Source of the DNA: Variovorax boronicumulans
GTDB taxonomy: Bacteria; Pseudomonadota; Gammaproteobacteria; Burkholderiales; Burkholderiaceae_C
DNA length: 64,000 bases
Direction: 5' to 3'
Assembly (NCBI RefSeq): GCF_029892485.1
Contig: NZ_JARXVG010000003.1
Location: 62,001 to 126,000 of the forward strand
The notes beneath the pieces were generated by a model, which saw nothing but the letters and a program-made list of their open reading frames with translations, was not told the origin of the DNA and made no database searches. Both the position numbers and the translations under genes were made by a program. Of the stretch, positions 18,308 to 26,669 are shown piece by piece. Numbering within the stretch: position 1 is the stretch's first letter; every line of letters begins with the position of its first letter.

Positions 18308-19321
18308 TTGCTGAAAACGATGCCGCCGGCCTCCGCCTCCCGACCGCATGCGTCCGCAGCGCGCACGTACACCACCGCGCGCGCCCGCCCGCTCGATGCG
18401 CGGCGCGGCACCACATCCGATCTCGCCCTGCCTGCGCTGGCGGAGACCCGTATCACCATCCACTGCGAAACCTTGTCCGCGACCTCGGCGCGCGGCAACG
18501 ATGCGAACTGCCTGCACGAGCACGAGTTGCACCTGATCGGCGCCGCGCCGGCGCGGCTGCGCGTGGGCAGCGGCATCGACGAGGAAACCCATCGCTTCGC
18601 GCCCGGCACCGTGGTGCTGCTGGGTCCGCGGCTGCCGCACAGCCTTGCGTTCGAGCACCATCCGCTGCATGGCGCGGGCAATGCCGGCAGCCTGGTGCTG
18701 CGCTTCGGCGACGAGCCGCTGCGCCGCGGCATGGAACTGTTTCCCGAACTGCGCGATGCGGCGCCGCTCCTGGCGCGTGCGCGGCAAGGCGTGCAGTTCG
18801 TGGGACTGAACGAAGGCATCGTTTCGCGGCTGCGGCGCATCGAGATGCTGCAGGGCCTCGCGCGCTTCGCGGAATTCACCGTGCTGCTCAACGAGCTCTC
18901 GCAATGGTCCGAGTACCGGCTGCTGGCCGACGCCGCGTTCACCGACGATTCGCTGGGCGAGCCCGGGGCTGCGACGCGCATCCACAAGGCGCTCGACCAC
19001 ATCCGCGACAACTACGTGGAGGAGCTCTCGCTCGCCGAGGTCGGCGCGGTCGTCGGCATGCGCGAGAACGCTTTCTCGCGCAGTTTCCGCCGCGCGACCG
19101 GCCAGACCTTCACCGACTTCGTGATCGGGCTGCGCGTGGCGCGCGCCTGCCGCCTGCTGGCCTCCACGCGCCAGCAGGTGAGCAGCATCTGCTACGAGGT
19201 GGGCTTCAACAACATCTCGAACTTCAACCGGCACTTCAGGCGCATCAAGGGCATGACGCCCGGCGAATTCCGCGCGGCGATTGCTCGGAGACCCAGCGCT
19301 TCACCCACGCCCGCGCCGTAG
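18308..19321 (+). CDS. AraC family transcriptional regulator with cupin sensor
   Basis: About 337 residues: an N-terminal cupin-like sensor (HEHELHLIGAAPARLRVG, then FAPGTVVLLGPRLPHSLAF) and a C-terminal AraC double helix-turn-helix (LSLAEVGAVVGMRENAFSRS and VSSICYEVGFNNISNFNRHF). The start is uncertain: TTG at 18308 has GGAGA 7 bases upstream, while the first ATG is at 18320 with no good site. It follows gntK by 37 bases on the same strand, so it may be part of the gluconate operon, though a cupin AraC protein could serve a distant target. Confidence 0.82.
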   Translation: MLKTMPPASASRPHASAARTYTTARARPLDARRGTTSDLALPALAETRITIHCETLSATSARGNDANCLHEHELHLIGAAPARLRVGSGIDEETHRFAPGTVVLLGPRLPHSLAFEHHPLHGAGNAGSLVLRFGDEPLRRGMELFPELRDAAPLLARARQGVQFVGLNEGIVSRLRRIEMLQGLARFAEFTVLLNELSQWSEYRLLADAAFTDDSLGEPGAATRIHKALDHIRDNYVEELSLAEVGAVVGMRENAFSRSFRRATGQTFTDFVIGLRVARACRLLASTRQQVSSICYEVGFNNISNFNRHFRRIKGMTPGEFRAAIARRPSASPTPAP

Positions 19322-19363
19322 GCCGGATCGGCCCTGGTACACCGAAAGAACGAAGGCGCGTAT

Positions 19364-20086
19364 TCAGCTTTCGCCATCGAAGCCGTGGAAGACCGTGAAC
19401 GCCTCCACCGGGTCTCTGGGCATCGCAATGCGGTGCAATGCCGCATCCGTCCGCGCATGGCCCAGCGACATGCCGCACACCACGGTCTGGTCCTCCGGCA
19501 ATTGCAGGCACTCGCGGACGACTGGCTCGTGCCGCACGAACGACACCTGCGGGCAGGTGTCGAGCCCTCGTGCCTTCGCCGCGAGCATGAAGGTCTGCAG
19601 GAACATGCCGAAGTCGGCCCAGCTGTGCGGCATCAGCCGCCGGTCGATGGTGAAGATGAGCCCGACCGGCGCATCGAAGAACAGGTAATTGCGTGCCGTC
19701 TGCGCGTAGCGTGCCGCCGCGTCCGCGCGGTCGATGCCGAGCGCCGCGTAGTAGCGGGCACCGAAATCCGCCTGCCGCGACTTGCACGCCGCGGGCAGTT
19801 CGCCGGGGAAGTGCTGCGAGGCGGGAAGTTCATCGCGCGCGTGCGAGCGCAGCAGTGCCTCGCCGAGCCGGCGCCTGGCTTCGCCTTCGAGCACGTGCAC
19901 GAACCAGGGTTGCGTGTTCGAGTTGCTCGGCGCGCATCGCGCGACCTCGAGCATTTCGACGACGAGCGCCTTCGGAACTGGCGTGGGATCGAACGCGCGA
20001 ACCGCCCGGCGCGAGCGGATGACCTCGTCGACGATGCGTCGTGCCGCGTTGTCGCGCGTGGTGTCCGTGGAGGCTGCTTTCATCAT
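19364..20086 (-). CDS. Nitroreductase family FMN enzyme (possible nitrobenzoate reductase)
   Basis: A 240-residue FMN- and NAD(P)H-dependent nitroreductase. RSRRAVRAFDPTPVPK near the N terminus and APSNSNTQPWFVHVL are the conserved FMN-phosphate contacts; the C-terminal half has the usual VCGMSLG segment. Start chosen at the first of two adjacent ATGs (20086, 20083). It lies downstream of the LysR gene on the same strand and close to a DUF4863 gene. PnbA (a nitroreductase) and PnbB (hydroxylaminobenzoate lyase) work together in 4-nitrobenzoate breakdown, so this is a candidate PnbA; other nitroaromatics or quinones are possible. Confidence 0.82.
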   Translation of the reverse strand: MMKAASTDTTRDNAARRIVDEVIRSRRAVRAFDPTPVPKALVVEMLEVARCAPSNSNTQPWFVHVLEGEARRRLGEALLRSHARDELPASQHFPGELPAACKSRQADFGARYYAALGIDRADAAARYAQTARNYLFFDAPVGLIFTIDRRLMPHSWADFGMFLQTFMLAAKARGLDTCPQVSFVRHEPVVRECLQLPEDQTVVCGMSLGHARTDAALHRIAMPRDPVEAFTVFHGFDGES

Positions 20087-20180
20087 GGCGTCATGCTCGC
20101 ACGCTCGTGCGCCGCTGCCCATTGAAACTTGCGCAGCATCGGTATGCACCGCATCGGATTTGGGTGGGTTTCCCCCTGCG

Positions 20181-21158
20181 TCAGCCGCGCGCGAGTGCCG
20201 CGATGTCGGTGAGCTGTTCTCTGAGCCAGACATGGGCCGGATCGTGCTCGTGCCGCCGGTGCCATATCGCACGCAGGCTCACGTTCGCCACCTCGTAGGG
20301 CAGCGGCTTCGCATGCAGGTCGCCGCGGCGCACGAAGGCCTGCGCCAGCGGCGCGGGCACGATGCAGACCATGTCGGTGCCCTGCAGCAGGTCGGGCACC
20401 GCGAGCGAATGCGGCACCGTGATGCGGTAGCGCGGATGCCTGCCGATGGCCGACAGCGCATCTTCCAGCGCCTGCCGGTCGAACATCTCCGACTGGCGCG
20501 CCAGACCGCGCTCGACGATGTAGCCGCTCACCGCGCCTTCCTCCTGTCCGCCGAGCGACACGGTCACCAGCGGGAATTCCGCCAGGTCGTCGACGCGCAG
20601 CCGGCGCCGGCGCAGCGGATGGCCCTTGCGCATGACGAGCACGTCCTCCTGCGTCCACACCGGGCCGCTCTGGAAGCGCGGCGGCACCTCCGCGAAGATG
20701 CCGATGGCAATGTCGATGCGGCCCACGTCGATCTGCTCGGCCAGGTCCAGGCGCGTGGACGGCCGCACCACCAGGTCCACCGACGGTGCGATGGCGCTCA
20801 CGCGATGGCTGAGGCCAGTCAGCAGCGCCGAAGTGACGTAGTCGTTCGCGGCCAGCACGAAGGTGCGCGCGGCCGTGGCGGGGTCGAAGGGGCGCACGCC
20901 CAGCGTGTCGTGGATGCTGCGCAAGGCTTCCCGCAGCGGCGCGGCCATGGCGAGTGCGCGCGCGGTGGGCTCCATGCCGCGGGCCGTGCGGATGAACAGC
21001 TCGTCCTGCAGGGCCTCGCGCAGCCGGGCCAGCGCATGGCTGATCGCGGACTGGCTCAGGTGCAGGCGCTTGCCCGCGCGCAGCAGGTTCTGGTCCTCGA
21101 AGACGGCATCGAAGACCCGCAGCAGGTTCAGGTCCATTCGGCTCGGATTCACTGCCAT
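20181..21158 (-). CDS. LysR family transcriptional regulator (NodD/LinR-like)
   Basis: A 325-residue LysR regulator: N-terminal winged helix (MDLNLLRVFDAVFEDQNLLR, then LHLSQSAISHALARLREAL) and a periplasmic-binding-like effector domain. GAGGAGAACGAG precedes the ATG at 21158; an upstream frame adds 50 non-homologous residues. It is divergent from the Bug receptor-DUF4863 operon and upstream of the nitroreductase on its own strand, so it probably activates both in response to an aromatic acid. Confidence 0.87.
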   Translation of the reverse strand: MAVNPSRMDLNLLRVFDAVFEDQNLLRAGKRLHLSQSAISHALARLREALQDELFIRTARGMEPTARALAMAAPLREALRSIHDTLGVRPFDPATAARTFVLAANDYVTSALLTGLSHRVSAIAPSVDLVVRPSTRLDLAEQIDVGRIDIAIGIFAEVPPRFQSGPVWTQEDVLVMRKGHPLRRRRLRVDDLAEFPLVTVSLGGQEEGAVSGYIVERGLARQSEMFDRQALEDALSAIGRHPRYRITVPHSLAVPDLLQGTDMVCIVPAPLAQAFVRRGDLHAKPLPYEVANVSLRAIWHRRHEHDPAHVWLREQLTDIAALARG

Positions 21159-21296
21159 CTCGTTCTCCTCATGTTGCACGCGCTGCATTGTGGGGTTGCA
21201 GATTGATCGCTTCCGGTAGCGGGTGCGCGGTGGCACCGTTCGCCCATGCGTTCCTGGCGACCCAGGACATGGCCGGGACAAACAACTGGAGCAATC

Positions 21297-22292
21297 ATGG
21301 TGCATCACATTTCGAGGCGGACTTTCGCAAGGCGCGCTGCGTGTCTCTTGCCGGGGGCGGCGCTATTGCCGGCGCTGTCTTTCGCGCAGGGCGAGGCGGC
21401 AATGGGGCGGCTCGTCGTGGGCTATCCGCCCGGCGGCACGCTCGACCAGACCGCGCGCCGCCTCGCGGAATCGTGGCGCACGCAAGGCCGGCCTTACCTC
21501 GTGGACAACCGGCCGGGCGCCGCGGGACGCATCGCCAATGCGCAGCTCAAGCGCGAGAAGCCGGACGGCAGCGTGCTGCTGTGCACGCACACCTCGGCGA
21601 TGACGATCTACCCGCACGTGTACGCCAACCTCGCATACGACCCCGCGAAGGATTTCAAACCCGTCGCGCTGCTGGCCTCCGCGGCCTGCGTGCTGGCCGT
21701 GAGCAGCGCCGTGCCGCCCGAAGTGAAGACGCTGGCCGACTACGCGCGCTGGCTCAAGCGCACCGAGACCGGACGCACCTACGCATCGCCCGCGGCGGGT
21801 TCGCTGGCGCAGTTCCTGGGCTACCGTTTCTCGCAGGCGGCCGGCGTGCCGCTCACGCACGTGGCCTATCGCGGCTCCGCGCCCGCAGTGCAGGACCTGC
21901 TGGGCGGGCAGATTCCCGCCTACATCGGCTTCGTGGGCGACTTCCTGCAGTACCTGGAGAGCGGCAAGCTGCGCCTCCTGGCCGTGAGCAGCGAACGCCG
22001 TTCGCGCTTCCTGAAAAACGTGCCGACCTTCGCGGAGCAGGGCTTCGACACGGTGACCGGGCTCGAAAGCTACGGCCTCCATGCGCCGGCCGCCACGCCG
22101 GAGAAAACCGTCGCGGCACTCGCCGAAGCCACGCAGATCGCATCGCGCGACAGCACGCTGATGGCCGGCCTGTCCCAGATCGGCCTGGAGGTTCTCTATC
22201 TCGGGCCGGCCGACTACACGCGCCTCATCGCCACCGAACGTGAGCAATGGAAGCCGGTGGTCGAGGCCTCCGGCTTCAAGGCCGATGCATAG
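21297..22292 (+). CDS. Bug/TctC family tripartite tricarboxylate receptor, Tat-type signal
   Basis: A 331-residue periplasmic solute-binding protein. The signal region begins SRRTFARRA, a twin-arginine motif, and continues to LSFAQG, so export by the Tat route is likely. The binding-fold marks VVGYPPGGTLDQTARRLAE and VDNRPGAAGRIANAQ are classic Bug signatures. No TctA/TctB membrane genes are adjacent, as is common for orphan Bug receptors in Burkholderiales. It is followed 45 bases later by the DUF4863 gene, suggesting it binds the same aromatic acid; ligand is inferred. Confidence 0.87.
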   Translation: MVHHISRRTFARRAACLLPGAALLPALSFAQGEAAMGRLVVGYPPGGTLDQTARRLAESWRTQGRPYLVDNRPGAAGRIANAQLKREKPDGSVLLCTHTSAMTIYPHVYANLAYDPAKDFKPVALLASAACVLAVSSAVPPEVKTLADYARWLKRTETGRTYASPAAGSLAQFLGYRFSQAAGVPLTHVAYRGSAPAVQDLLGGQIPAYIGFVGDFLQYLESGKLRLLAVSSERRSRFLKNVPTFAEQGFDTVTGLESYGLHAPAATPEKTVAALAEATQIASRDSTLMAGLSQIGLEVLYLGPADYTRLIATEREQWKPVVEASGFKADA

Positions 22293-22337
22293 CGGCACCG
22301 AAGAAACCCAGACCCCTCAGCCAAAGGAAAACCACGA

Positions 22338-22889
22338 ATGACCGACCGCGAAAAACTGATCGAGGCCAGCCTGCCTTTTCTCGACGAAATCCAGAACATG
22401 ACCACCGGAACCGAGGTGGAACAGTGGCTCAACACCACCTACCCGCCCGGCTCGAAGCGCTACGACGAACTGGCCGCGCTGGTGAAGGCCGGCGTACGCG
22501 ACGGCTGGGCCGCCGATGTCGAGGTCCAGGGACGCAAGTACCGGCGCGCACGGTTGTGCGACCCCTCGGCGCGCACCTTCGGTTTCAGCATCACCGCGGT
22601 CTACATGGACAGCACGGGCAACACGCAGGGCAATCCCGAAGGGAGCTTTCGCGGCGACTACCACGCGCATCCCTATGGCGAATTCAACATGGTGGTGCCG
22701 CTCGATGACGGCGCCGCGCTGGCCGGGCCCAACGGGTGGTGCTACGGCGGATGGACCGCGCCGGCGCCGGGGAGCCATCACTATCCGGAGGCGAAGGGCG
22801 GTGCGGTCATCGCGCTGTTCTACCTGCCGGCGGGACGGATCTCCTACGACATGAAGGCACCGGGCGTGGCCGGCGCGCGGGGAGGCTGA
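22338..22889 (+). CDS. DUF4863/PnbB-like protein, possible 4-hydroxylaminobenzoate lyase
   Basis: A 183-residue cytosolic protein with a small cupin-like core: YHAHPYGEFNMVVPLD (His109, His111, Glu115) looks like a metal site, and GGWTAPAPGSHHYPEAKGG follows. I recognise it as the DUF4863 family, which includes PnbB, the lyase that converts 4-hydroxylaminobenzoate to protocatechuate with loss of ammonia. It is co-oriented with a Bug receptor and near a nitroreductase and LysR gene, which fits a pnb-type pathway. The family call is moderately sure, the reaction is inferred. Confidence 0.68.
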   Translation: MTDREKLIEASLPFLDEIQNMTTGTEVEQWLNTTYPPGSKRYDELAALVKAGVRDGWAADVEVQGRKYRRARLCDPSARTFGFSITAVYMDSTGNTQGNPEGSFRGDYHAHPYGEFNMVVPLDDGAALAGPNGWCYGGWTAPAPGSHHYPEAKGGAVIALFYLPAGRISYDMKAPGVAGARGG

Positions 22890-22919
22890 CCCCGGACGCG
22901 AGGCGCGAAGCCGCGGTTC

Positions 22920-23465
22920 TCAGGCGCCGCGCTGGGGCCAGCGGTGGCGCGTTCCACCCGCGCGGCGGTCGGCCTTCTCCGGCACCATGCCCTGCGCGCT
23001 CAATTCGGTGCCGCGCACTTCGAGCCGGCGCAGGCATCGGAGAAAGACCTCGACGTCCGCCGCATCGATGCCATCGAGCAGCCCGGTGTTGAGGCTCGCG
23101 ATGCGGGGGAACAACTCGCCGAAGAGCTGCCGGCCCGACGGGCTCAGGCGCATGTGCACTTCGCGGCGGTCGTCGACGTCCTGGCGGCGCTCCACCAGTT
23201 TCTTGTCCGTCAGGCTGCGCAGGGCCCGCGAGGTGCGCACGCGGTCCAGGTCGAGCCGCTCGGCGAGTGCCGAGGGCGTGATCTCGCCGACCTCCGCGAG
23301 CGTGCCGATCATTCCCCATTCGCGGCGGGTGATGCCGAAGCCGCCCTCGACCATGCGGGTCGCCATGCCGCTGCCGGCGCGGGATGCGCGCGACAGCCGG
23401 TACAGCAGCAGGTCGTCGAGGGATCGGGGGGAGCGCAGGGCGTCCGCATCGGGAAAAGCTGACAT
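22920..23465 (-). CDS. MarR family transcriptional regulator
   Basis: About 181 residues with a MarR winged helix: GFGITRREWGMIGTLAEVG, then ITPSALAERLDLDRVRTSRA as helix-turn-helix and the wing VDDRREVHMRLS. The ATG at 23465 or a GTG three codons earlier could be the start; no strong ribosome site is visible. It is divergent from a Bug receptor gene, and the spacer carries a perfect 8-base inverted repeat that is a natural MarR operator. It probably represses both genes until an aromatic acid binds. Confidence 0.85.
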   Translation of the reverse strand: MSAFPDADALRSPRSLDDLLLYRLSRASRAGSGMATRMVEGGFGITRREWGMIGTLAEVGEITPSALAERLDLDRVRTSRALRSLTDKKLVERRQDVDDRREVHMRLSPSGRQLFGELFPRIASLNTGLLDGIDAADVEVFLRCLRRLEVRGTELSAQGMVPEKADRRAGGTRHRWPQRGA

Positions 23466-23527
23466 GGAATTCACAAGGGTTGTGGCTGCGCCGCCTCGGC
23501 CGCCAATGGTGGATTAGATCAACTATT

Positions 23528-23554
23528 TGTTACTTGCGTATAAACAAAGTAACA
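23528..23554. promoter_or_regulatory. Candidate MarR operator
   Basis: TGTTACTT and AAGTAACA are perfect 8-base inverted arms separated by 11 bases in the marR/bug spacer. The AT-rich site (TTGTTACTTGCGTATAAAC) also resembles promoter elements, so a bound dimer would cover the promoter. Confidence 0.65.
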
Positions 23555-23587
23555 GTAGCCGGTCTATCGCCGGACGCAGGAGATCCC

Positions 23588-24568
23588 GTGCCCATTCTCT
23601 TTTCCCGGCGAAAACTCACCGCATGGTGTGTCGCCGCTCTCGCCGTCTGCGGCGCTTTCGTGCCAGCGCATGCGCAGAACCTGGATGCTCCGCTCATCCT
23701 CGTCGTCGGCTACGCGCCTGGCGGCAGCACCGACCGCATGGCGCGGCTCATCGCGGAGCGGCTGAGCCCGAAGCTCGGCGTGCCCGTGACGGTCGAGAAC
23801 CGTCCCGGCGAAGGCGGCCGGCTTGCGGCCAAGCAGATCAAGCGCGCGCCTGCGGGCGAGAACGTGCTGATGCTCGGCAACCCCGCCGTGATGGTGGTCG
23901 CGCCGCTGGTGTTCAAGGACCTGGGCTACGACCCCGACAAGGACTTCGTGCCCGTCTCCCAGGTCAGCAGCTACGACTTCGCGCTGGCCGTGGGCAACAA
24001 GCTGCAGCTGGACCGCGCGATGTTCCTGGTGGGCCGGCTTTGGGCGCATCCGGAAGAGGCGGTCTTCGGCGTGCCGGCGACCGGCAGCCTGCCGCACTTC
24101 TTCGGCCTGATGGTGGGCGATGCGCTGAGCGTGCAGCCGCAGATCAAGGGCTATGGCGGCTCGGCGCCGCTGGCGGCGGACCTGAGCGGCGGCTCGCTGC
24201 CGATCGCGATCGACACGATGGACTCGCTCTATGCGCAGCACGTGGCCGGCAAGATCCGCATCCTGGCCGTCTCGGGCAAGAAGCGCGCGAGCTTCGCGCC
24301 CAACGTGCCGACCTTCCGCGAGGCCGGCATGAAGATCGACGCCGACGGTTGGAACACCTTCTTCGCGCCGAGCACGATGGCGCCCGCCAAGGTGCAACTG
24401 CTGGCCGGCAAGATCCGCGAAGTCATGCAGGAGCCGGGTCTGCAGAAGGCGGCCGATGCGCTCTACATCACGCCGGTCGTCAGCAGCGCCGCGGAGACCG
24501 CGCAGATGCTCAGGAACTACCGCCAGCAGTGGGAGCCGGTGGTGCGCCGCTCGGGCTTCGCGCCCTGA
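23588..24568 (+). CDS. Bug/TctC family tripartite tricarboxylate receptor
   Basis: A 326-residue periplasmic binding protein with an ordinary Sec signal (hydrophobic stretch ending VPAHAQ). The Bug marks VVGYAPGGSTDRMARLIAE and VENRPGEGGRLAAKQ are present. The GTG start is set by AGGAG five bases upstream. Unlike the other Bug gene at 21297 its signal lacks a twin-arginine motif. It is controlled by the divergent MarR gene and stands alone, with the Lrp gene converging from downstream. Ligand unknown. Confidence 0.86.
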   Translation: MPILFSRRKLTAWCVAALAVCGAFVPAHAQNLDAPLILVVGYAPGGSTDRMARLIAERLSPKLGVPVTVENRPGEGGRLAAKQIKRAPAGENVLMLGNPAVMVVAPLVFKDLGYDPDKDFVPVSQVSSYDFALAVGNKLQLDRAMFLVGRLWAHPEEAVFGVPATGSLPHFFGLMVGDALSVQPQIKGYGGSAPLAADLSGGSLPIAIDTMDSLYAQHVAGKIRILAVSGKKRASFAPNVPTFREAGMKIDADGWNTFFAPSTMAPAKVQLLAGKIREVMQEPGLQKAADALYITPVVSSAAETAQMLRNYRQQWEPVVRRSGFAP

Positions 24569-24578
24569 CGGATCGCAA

Positions 24579-24593
24579 GGCCGCTCAGCGGCC
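24579..24593. terminator. Short hairpin between convergent genes
   Basis: GGCCGCT and AGCGGCC form a perfect 7-base stem with a one-base gap, over the stop codon of the Lrp gene and just after the stop of the Bug gene. It could help separate the two transcripts; there is no T tract. Confidence 0.35.
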
Positions 24594-25049
24594 GGGGCCG
24601 GGTGGCGGGACCGGCCGCAACGGCGGCAGCCGGCGCGGGATGGTGTGCGCCTTCACCAGCGAGGTGTTGGTCTCGGCCTTCGCCGCGATGTGGTCGAGGA
24701 TGCCGTCGAGCTGCTCCAGCGATTGCAGGAAGAGCCGCGCGATGAAGCAGTCCTCGCCGGTGACCTTGTCGCATTCGCAGAACTGCGGCGTGTTCTCGAT
24801 CAGCTTCTGCACCGCATGCAACTGGCCCGGCAGCGGCTTGATGCGCACGATGGCCTGGAATTGGTAGCCGAGCGCCTTGGGGTTCAGCGCCAGCGTGTAG
24901 GCGCTGATCACGTCGCGCTCTTCCAGCCGCCGCAGCCGCTCGGCCACGCTGGGCGAAGACAGGCCCACCTGCCGGGCAATGTCCTTGAGCGACATGCGCG
25001 CGTTGGCGCCGAGGGCTGTGAGGATGTTCTGGTCGATGTCGTCCAGCAT
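24585..25049 (-). CDS. Lrp/AsnC family transcriptional regulator
   Basis: A 154-residue Lrp protein. Helix-turn-helix: MLDDIDQNILTALGANARMS and LKDIARQVGLSSPSVAERL; the RAM domain includes CECDKVTGEDCFIARLF. A proline/arginine-rich tail ends the protein. It is divergent from an EamA-type exporter gene across 112 bases, an arrangement typical of Lrp-controlled amino-acid efflux. Three frames in the track extend it backwards without homology; the ATG at 25049 gives the usual length. Confidence 0.88.
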   Translation of the reverse strand: MLDDIDQNILTALGANARMSLKDIARQVGLSSPSVAERLRRLEERDVISAYTLALNPKALGYQFQAIVRIKPLPGQLHAVQKLIENTPQFCECDKVTGEDCFIARLFLQSLEQLDGILDHIAAKAETNTSLVKAHTIPRRLPPLRPVPPPGPGR

Positions 25050-25161
25050 CGGGCGATCTCCGGTGGTTCGAATGGTTGGACCTAATTTTCGATGGCAATC
25101 GGGCGCCTTCGCCTTTTTTAAGGCATTTCCCTCGGTTGCCAAAACTGGCACGCTCGACGCC

Positions 25162-26064
25162 ATGCAAACCCAGCTTCGCGGCGCGCTCGAGATGAGCGCC
25201 GCCATGGTGATCTCCGGAACCATCGGATGGTTCGTCGTGCGTTCCGGCCAGCCGCTGGTCGATGTGCTGTTCTGGCGCTGCGTGTTCGGCGCGGCCACGC
25301 TGCTGGCCGCCTGCGCCGCACTGGGCGTTCTGCGCCGCGGCCTCACTCCGCGCACGCTCGCCCTTGCCGCGTTCGGCGGTGTGGCGCTGGTGGCCAACTG
25401 GCTGCTGATCTTCGCGTCGTTCTCGCGCGCATCGATCTCCATCGCCACCGCGGTCTACAACACGCAACCCTTCATGCTGGTCGCGCTCGGTGCACTGCTG
25501 TTTTCCGAGCGGCTCACCGCGATGAAGGTGGGCTGGCTCTGCATCGCCTTCGCCGGCGTGGTGCTGGTGGCGCAGGCCAAGCGCGGGGGTGGCGCCGATG
25601 GTGCGGCCTACGTCACGGGGGTGCTGATGGCCTTGGGCGCCGCCTTCTGCTACGCGGTGGCCGCCATCGTTGCGAAGAAGCTCGGCGACATGGCGCCGCA
25701 CCTCATCGCGCTGATCCAGGTGTGCGTCGGCATCGCGATGCTCGCGCCTTTTGCGAACCTGGGGGCGCTGCCCACCGATGCCGGGACCTGGGGCGTGCAC
25801 CTCACGATGGGCGTGATCTACACCGGCCTGGTGTTCATCCTGCTGTATGGCGCGATCCAGAAGCTGCCGACGACGGTGGCCGGCGCGCTGTCGTTCATCT
25901 ATCCGCTGGTGGCGATCGGCGTGGACTTCGTGGCCTTCGGCCAGCGACTGACTGCGGCGCAGCTCGTCGGCGCCGCAGCCATCCTGCTCGCGGCGGCGGG
26001 CATGACTTTCGGATGGCGCCTGCCCGGGCTGTCGCGCGGCGCTGCCGCCGCCGGGCCGCGCTGA
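25162..26064 (+). CDS. EamA/DMT family transporter, probable amino-acid or metabolite exporter
   Basis: A 300-residue inner-membrane protein with ten hydrophobic segments in two EamA repeats (about residues 5-135 and 150-285). The conserved DMT segments VYNTQPFMLVALGALLFSERL and GALSFIYPLVAIGVDFVAFGQ, each ahead of an acidic/basic pair, are visible. It is divergent from an Lrp regulator, suggesting control by an amino acid. The substrate is unknown. Confidence 0.88.
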   Translation: MQTQLRGALEMSAAMVISGTIGWFVVRSGQPLVDVLFWRCVFGAATLLAACAALGVLRRGLTPRTLALAAFGGVALVANWLLIFASFSRASISIATAVYNTQPFMLVALGALLFSERLTAMKVGWLCIAFAGVVLVAQAKRGGGADGAAYVTGVLMALGAAFCYAVAAIVAKKLGDMAPHLIALIQVCVGIAMLAPFANLGALPTDAGTWGVHLTMGVIYTGLVFILLYGAIQKLPTTVAGALSFIYPLVAIGVDFVAFGQRLTAAQLVGAAAILLAAAGMTFGWRLPGLSRGAAAAGPR

Positions 26065-26101
26065 ACCGGCGCCCGGCCAGCGCGGCGCATCGGCCGCCGA
26101 A

Positions 26102-26647
26102 TCAGCCGGCGCGCTGCTGGCGCCGGCCGAGTGCGAACACCGAGTTCGGTGCGTCCACGATGAACGGCTTGCGCACCGGCGTGCCGACCACGGTGGTCCG
26201 CCGGCTGCCGGCCGCGCTGGTGGCGGCCTGCACGCCCTTGGCCTTCTGTTCGTCGACCAGGCTCTGCAGCGAGATCGATTTCAGGAACTCGACCGCCCGC
26301 AGGTTGACCGAGGCCCAGAGCTCCTCGACCTCGCAGCGGCCGGTGTCGTCCACATCCGCGCCGGCGCGGCGGCGCGTGGTCTCGGCGCCGTGGTCCTCGA
26401 TGGAGAGCACGATGTCCGCCACGCTGATGAGTGCGGCCTTGCGGCTGAGCGAATACCCGCCGCCCGGGCCGCGCGTGGATTCGACCAGGTCATTGCGGCG
26501 CAGCTTGGCGAACAGAAGTTCCAGGTACGACAGCGAGACCCGCTGGCGCAGGCTGATCGAGGCCAGCGTGACCGGGCCCGAGCGGCCGTGCAGTGCGATG
26601 TCGATCATCGCGGTGACCGCGAAGCGGCCCTTGGTGGTGAGGCGCAT
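26102..26647 (-). CDS. Rrf2 family transcriptional regulator with a depleted cysteine set
   Basis: A 181-residue protein whose first 80 residues are a typical Rrf2 winged helix (MRLTTKGRFAVTAMIDIALH, YLELLFAKLRRNDLVES, RGPGGGYSL). IscR and relatives hold an iron-sulfur cluster with three cysteines after residue 90; here only one remains, in GRCEVEELW. It therefore probably does not bind a cluster in the IscR way. A basic C-terminal tail of about 40 residues is unusual. No isc genes are nearby; the target is unknown. Confidence 0.84.
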   Translation of the reverse strand: MRLTTKGRFAVTAMIDIALHGRSGPVTLASISLRQRVSLSYLELLFAKLRRNDLVESTRGPGGGYSLSRKAALISVADIVLSIEDHGAETTRRRAGADVDDTGRCEVEELWASVNLRAVEFLKSISLQSLVDEQKAKGVQAATSAAGSRRTTVVGTPVRKPFIVDAPNSVFALGRRQQRAG

Positions 26648-26669
26648 GGAAAGACTCCCTTCGTAAGCG

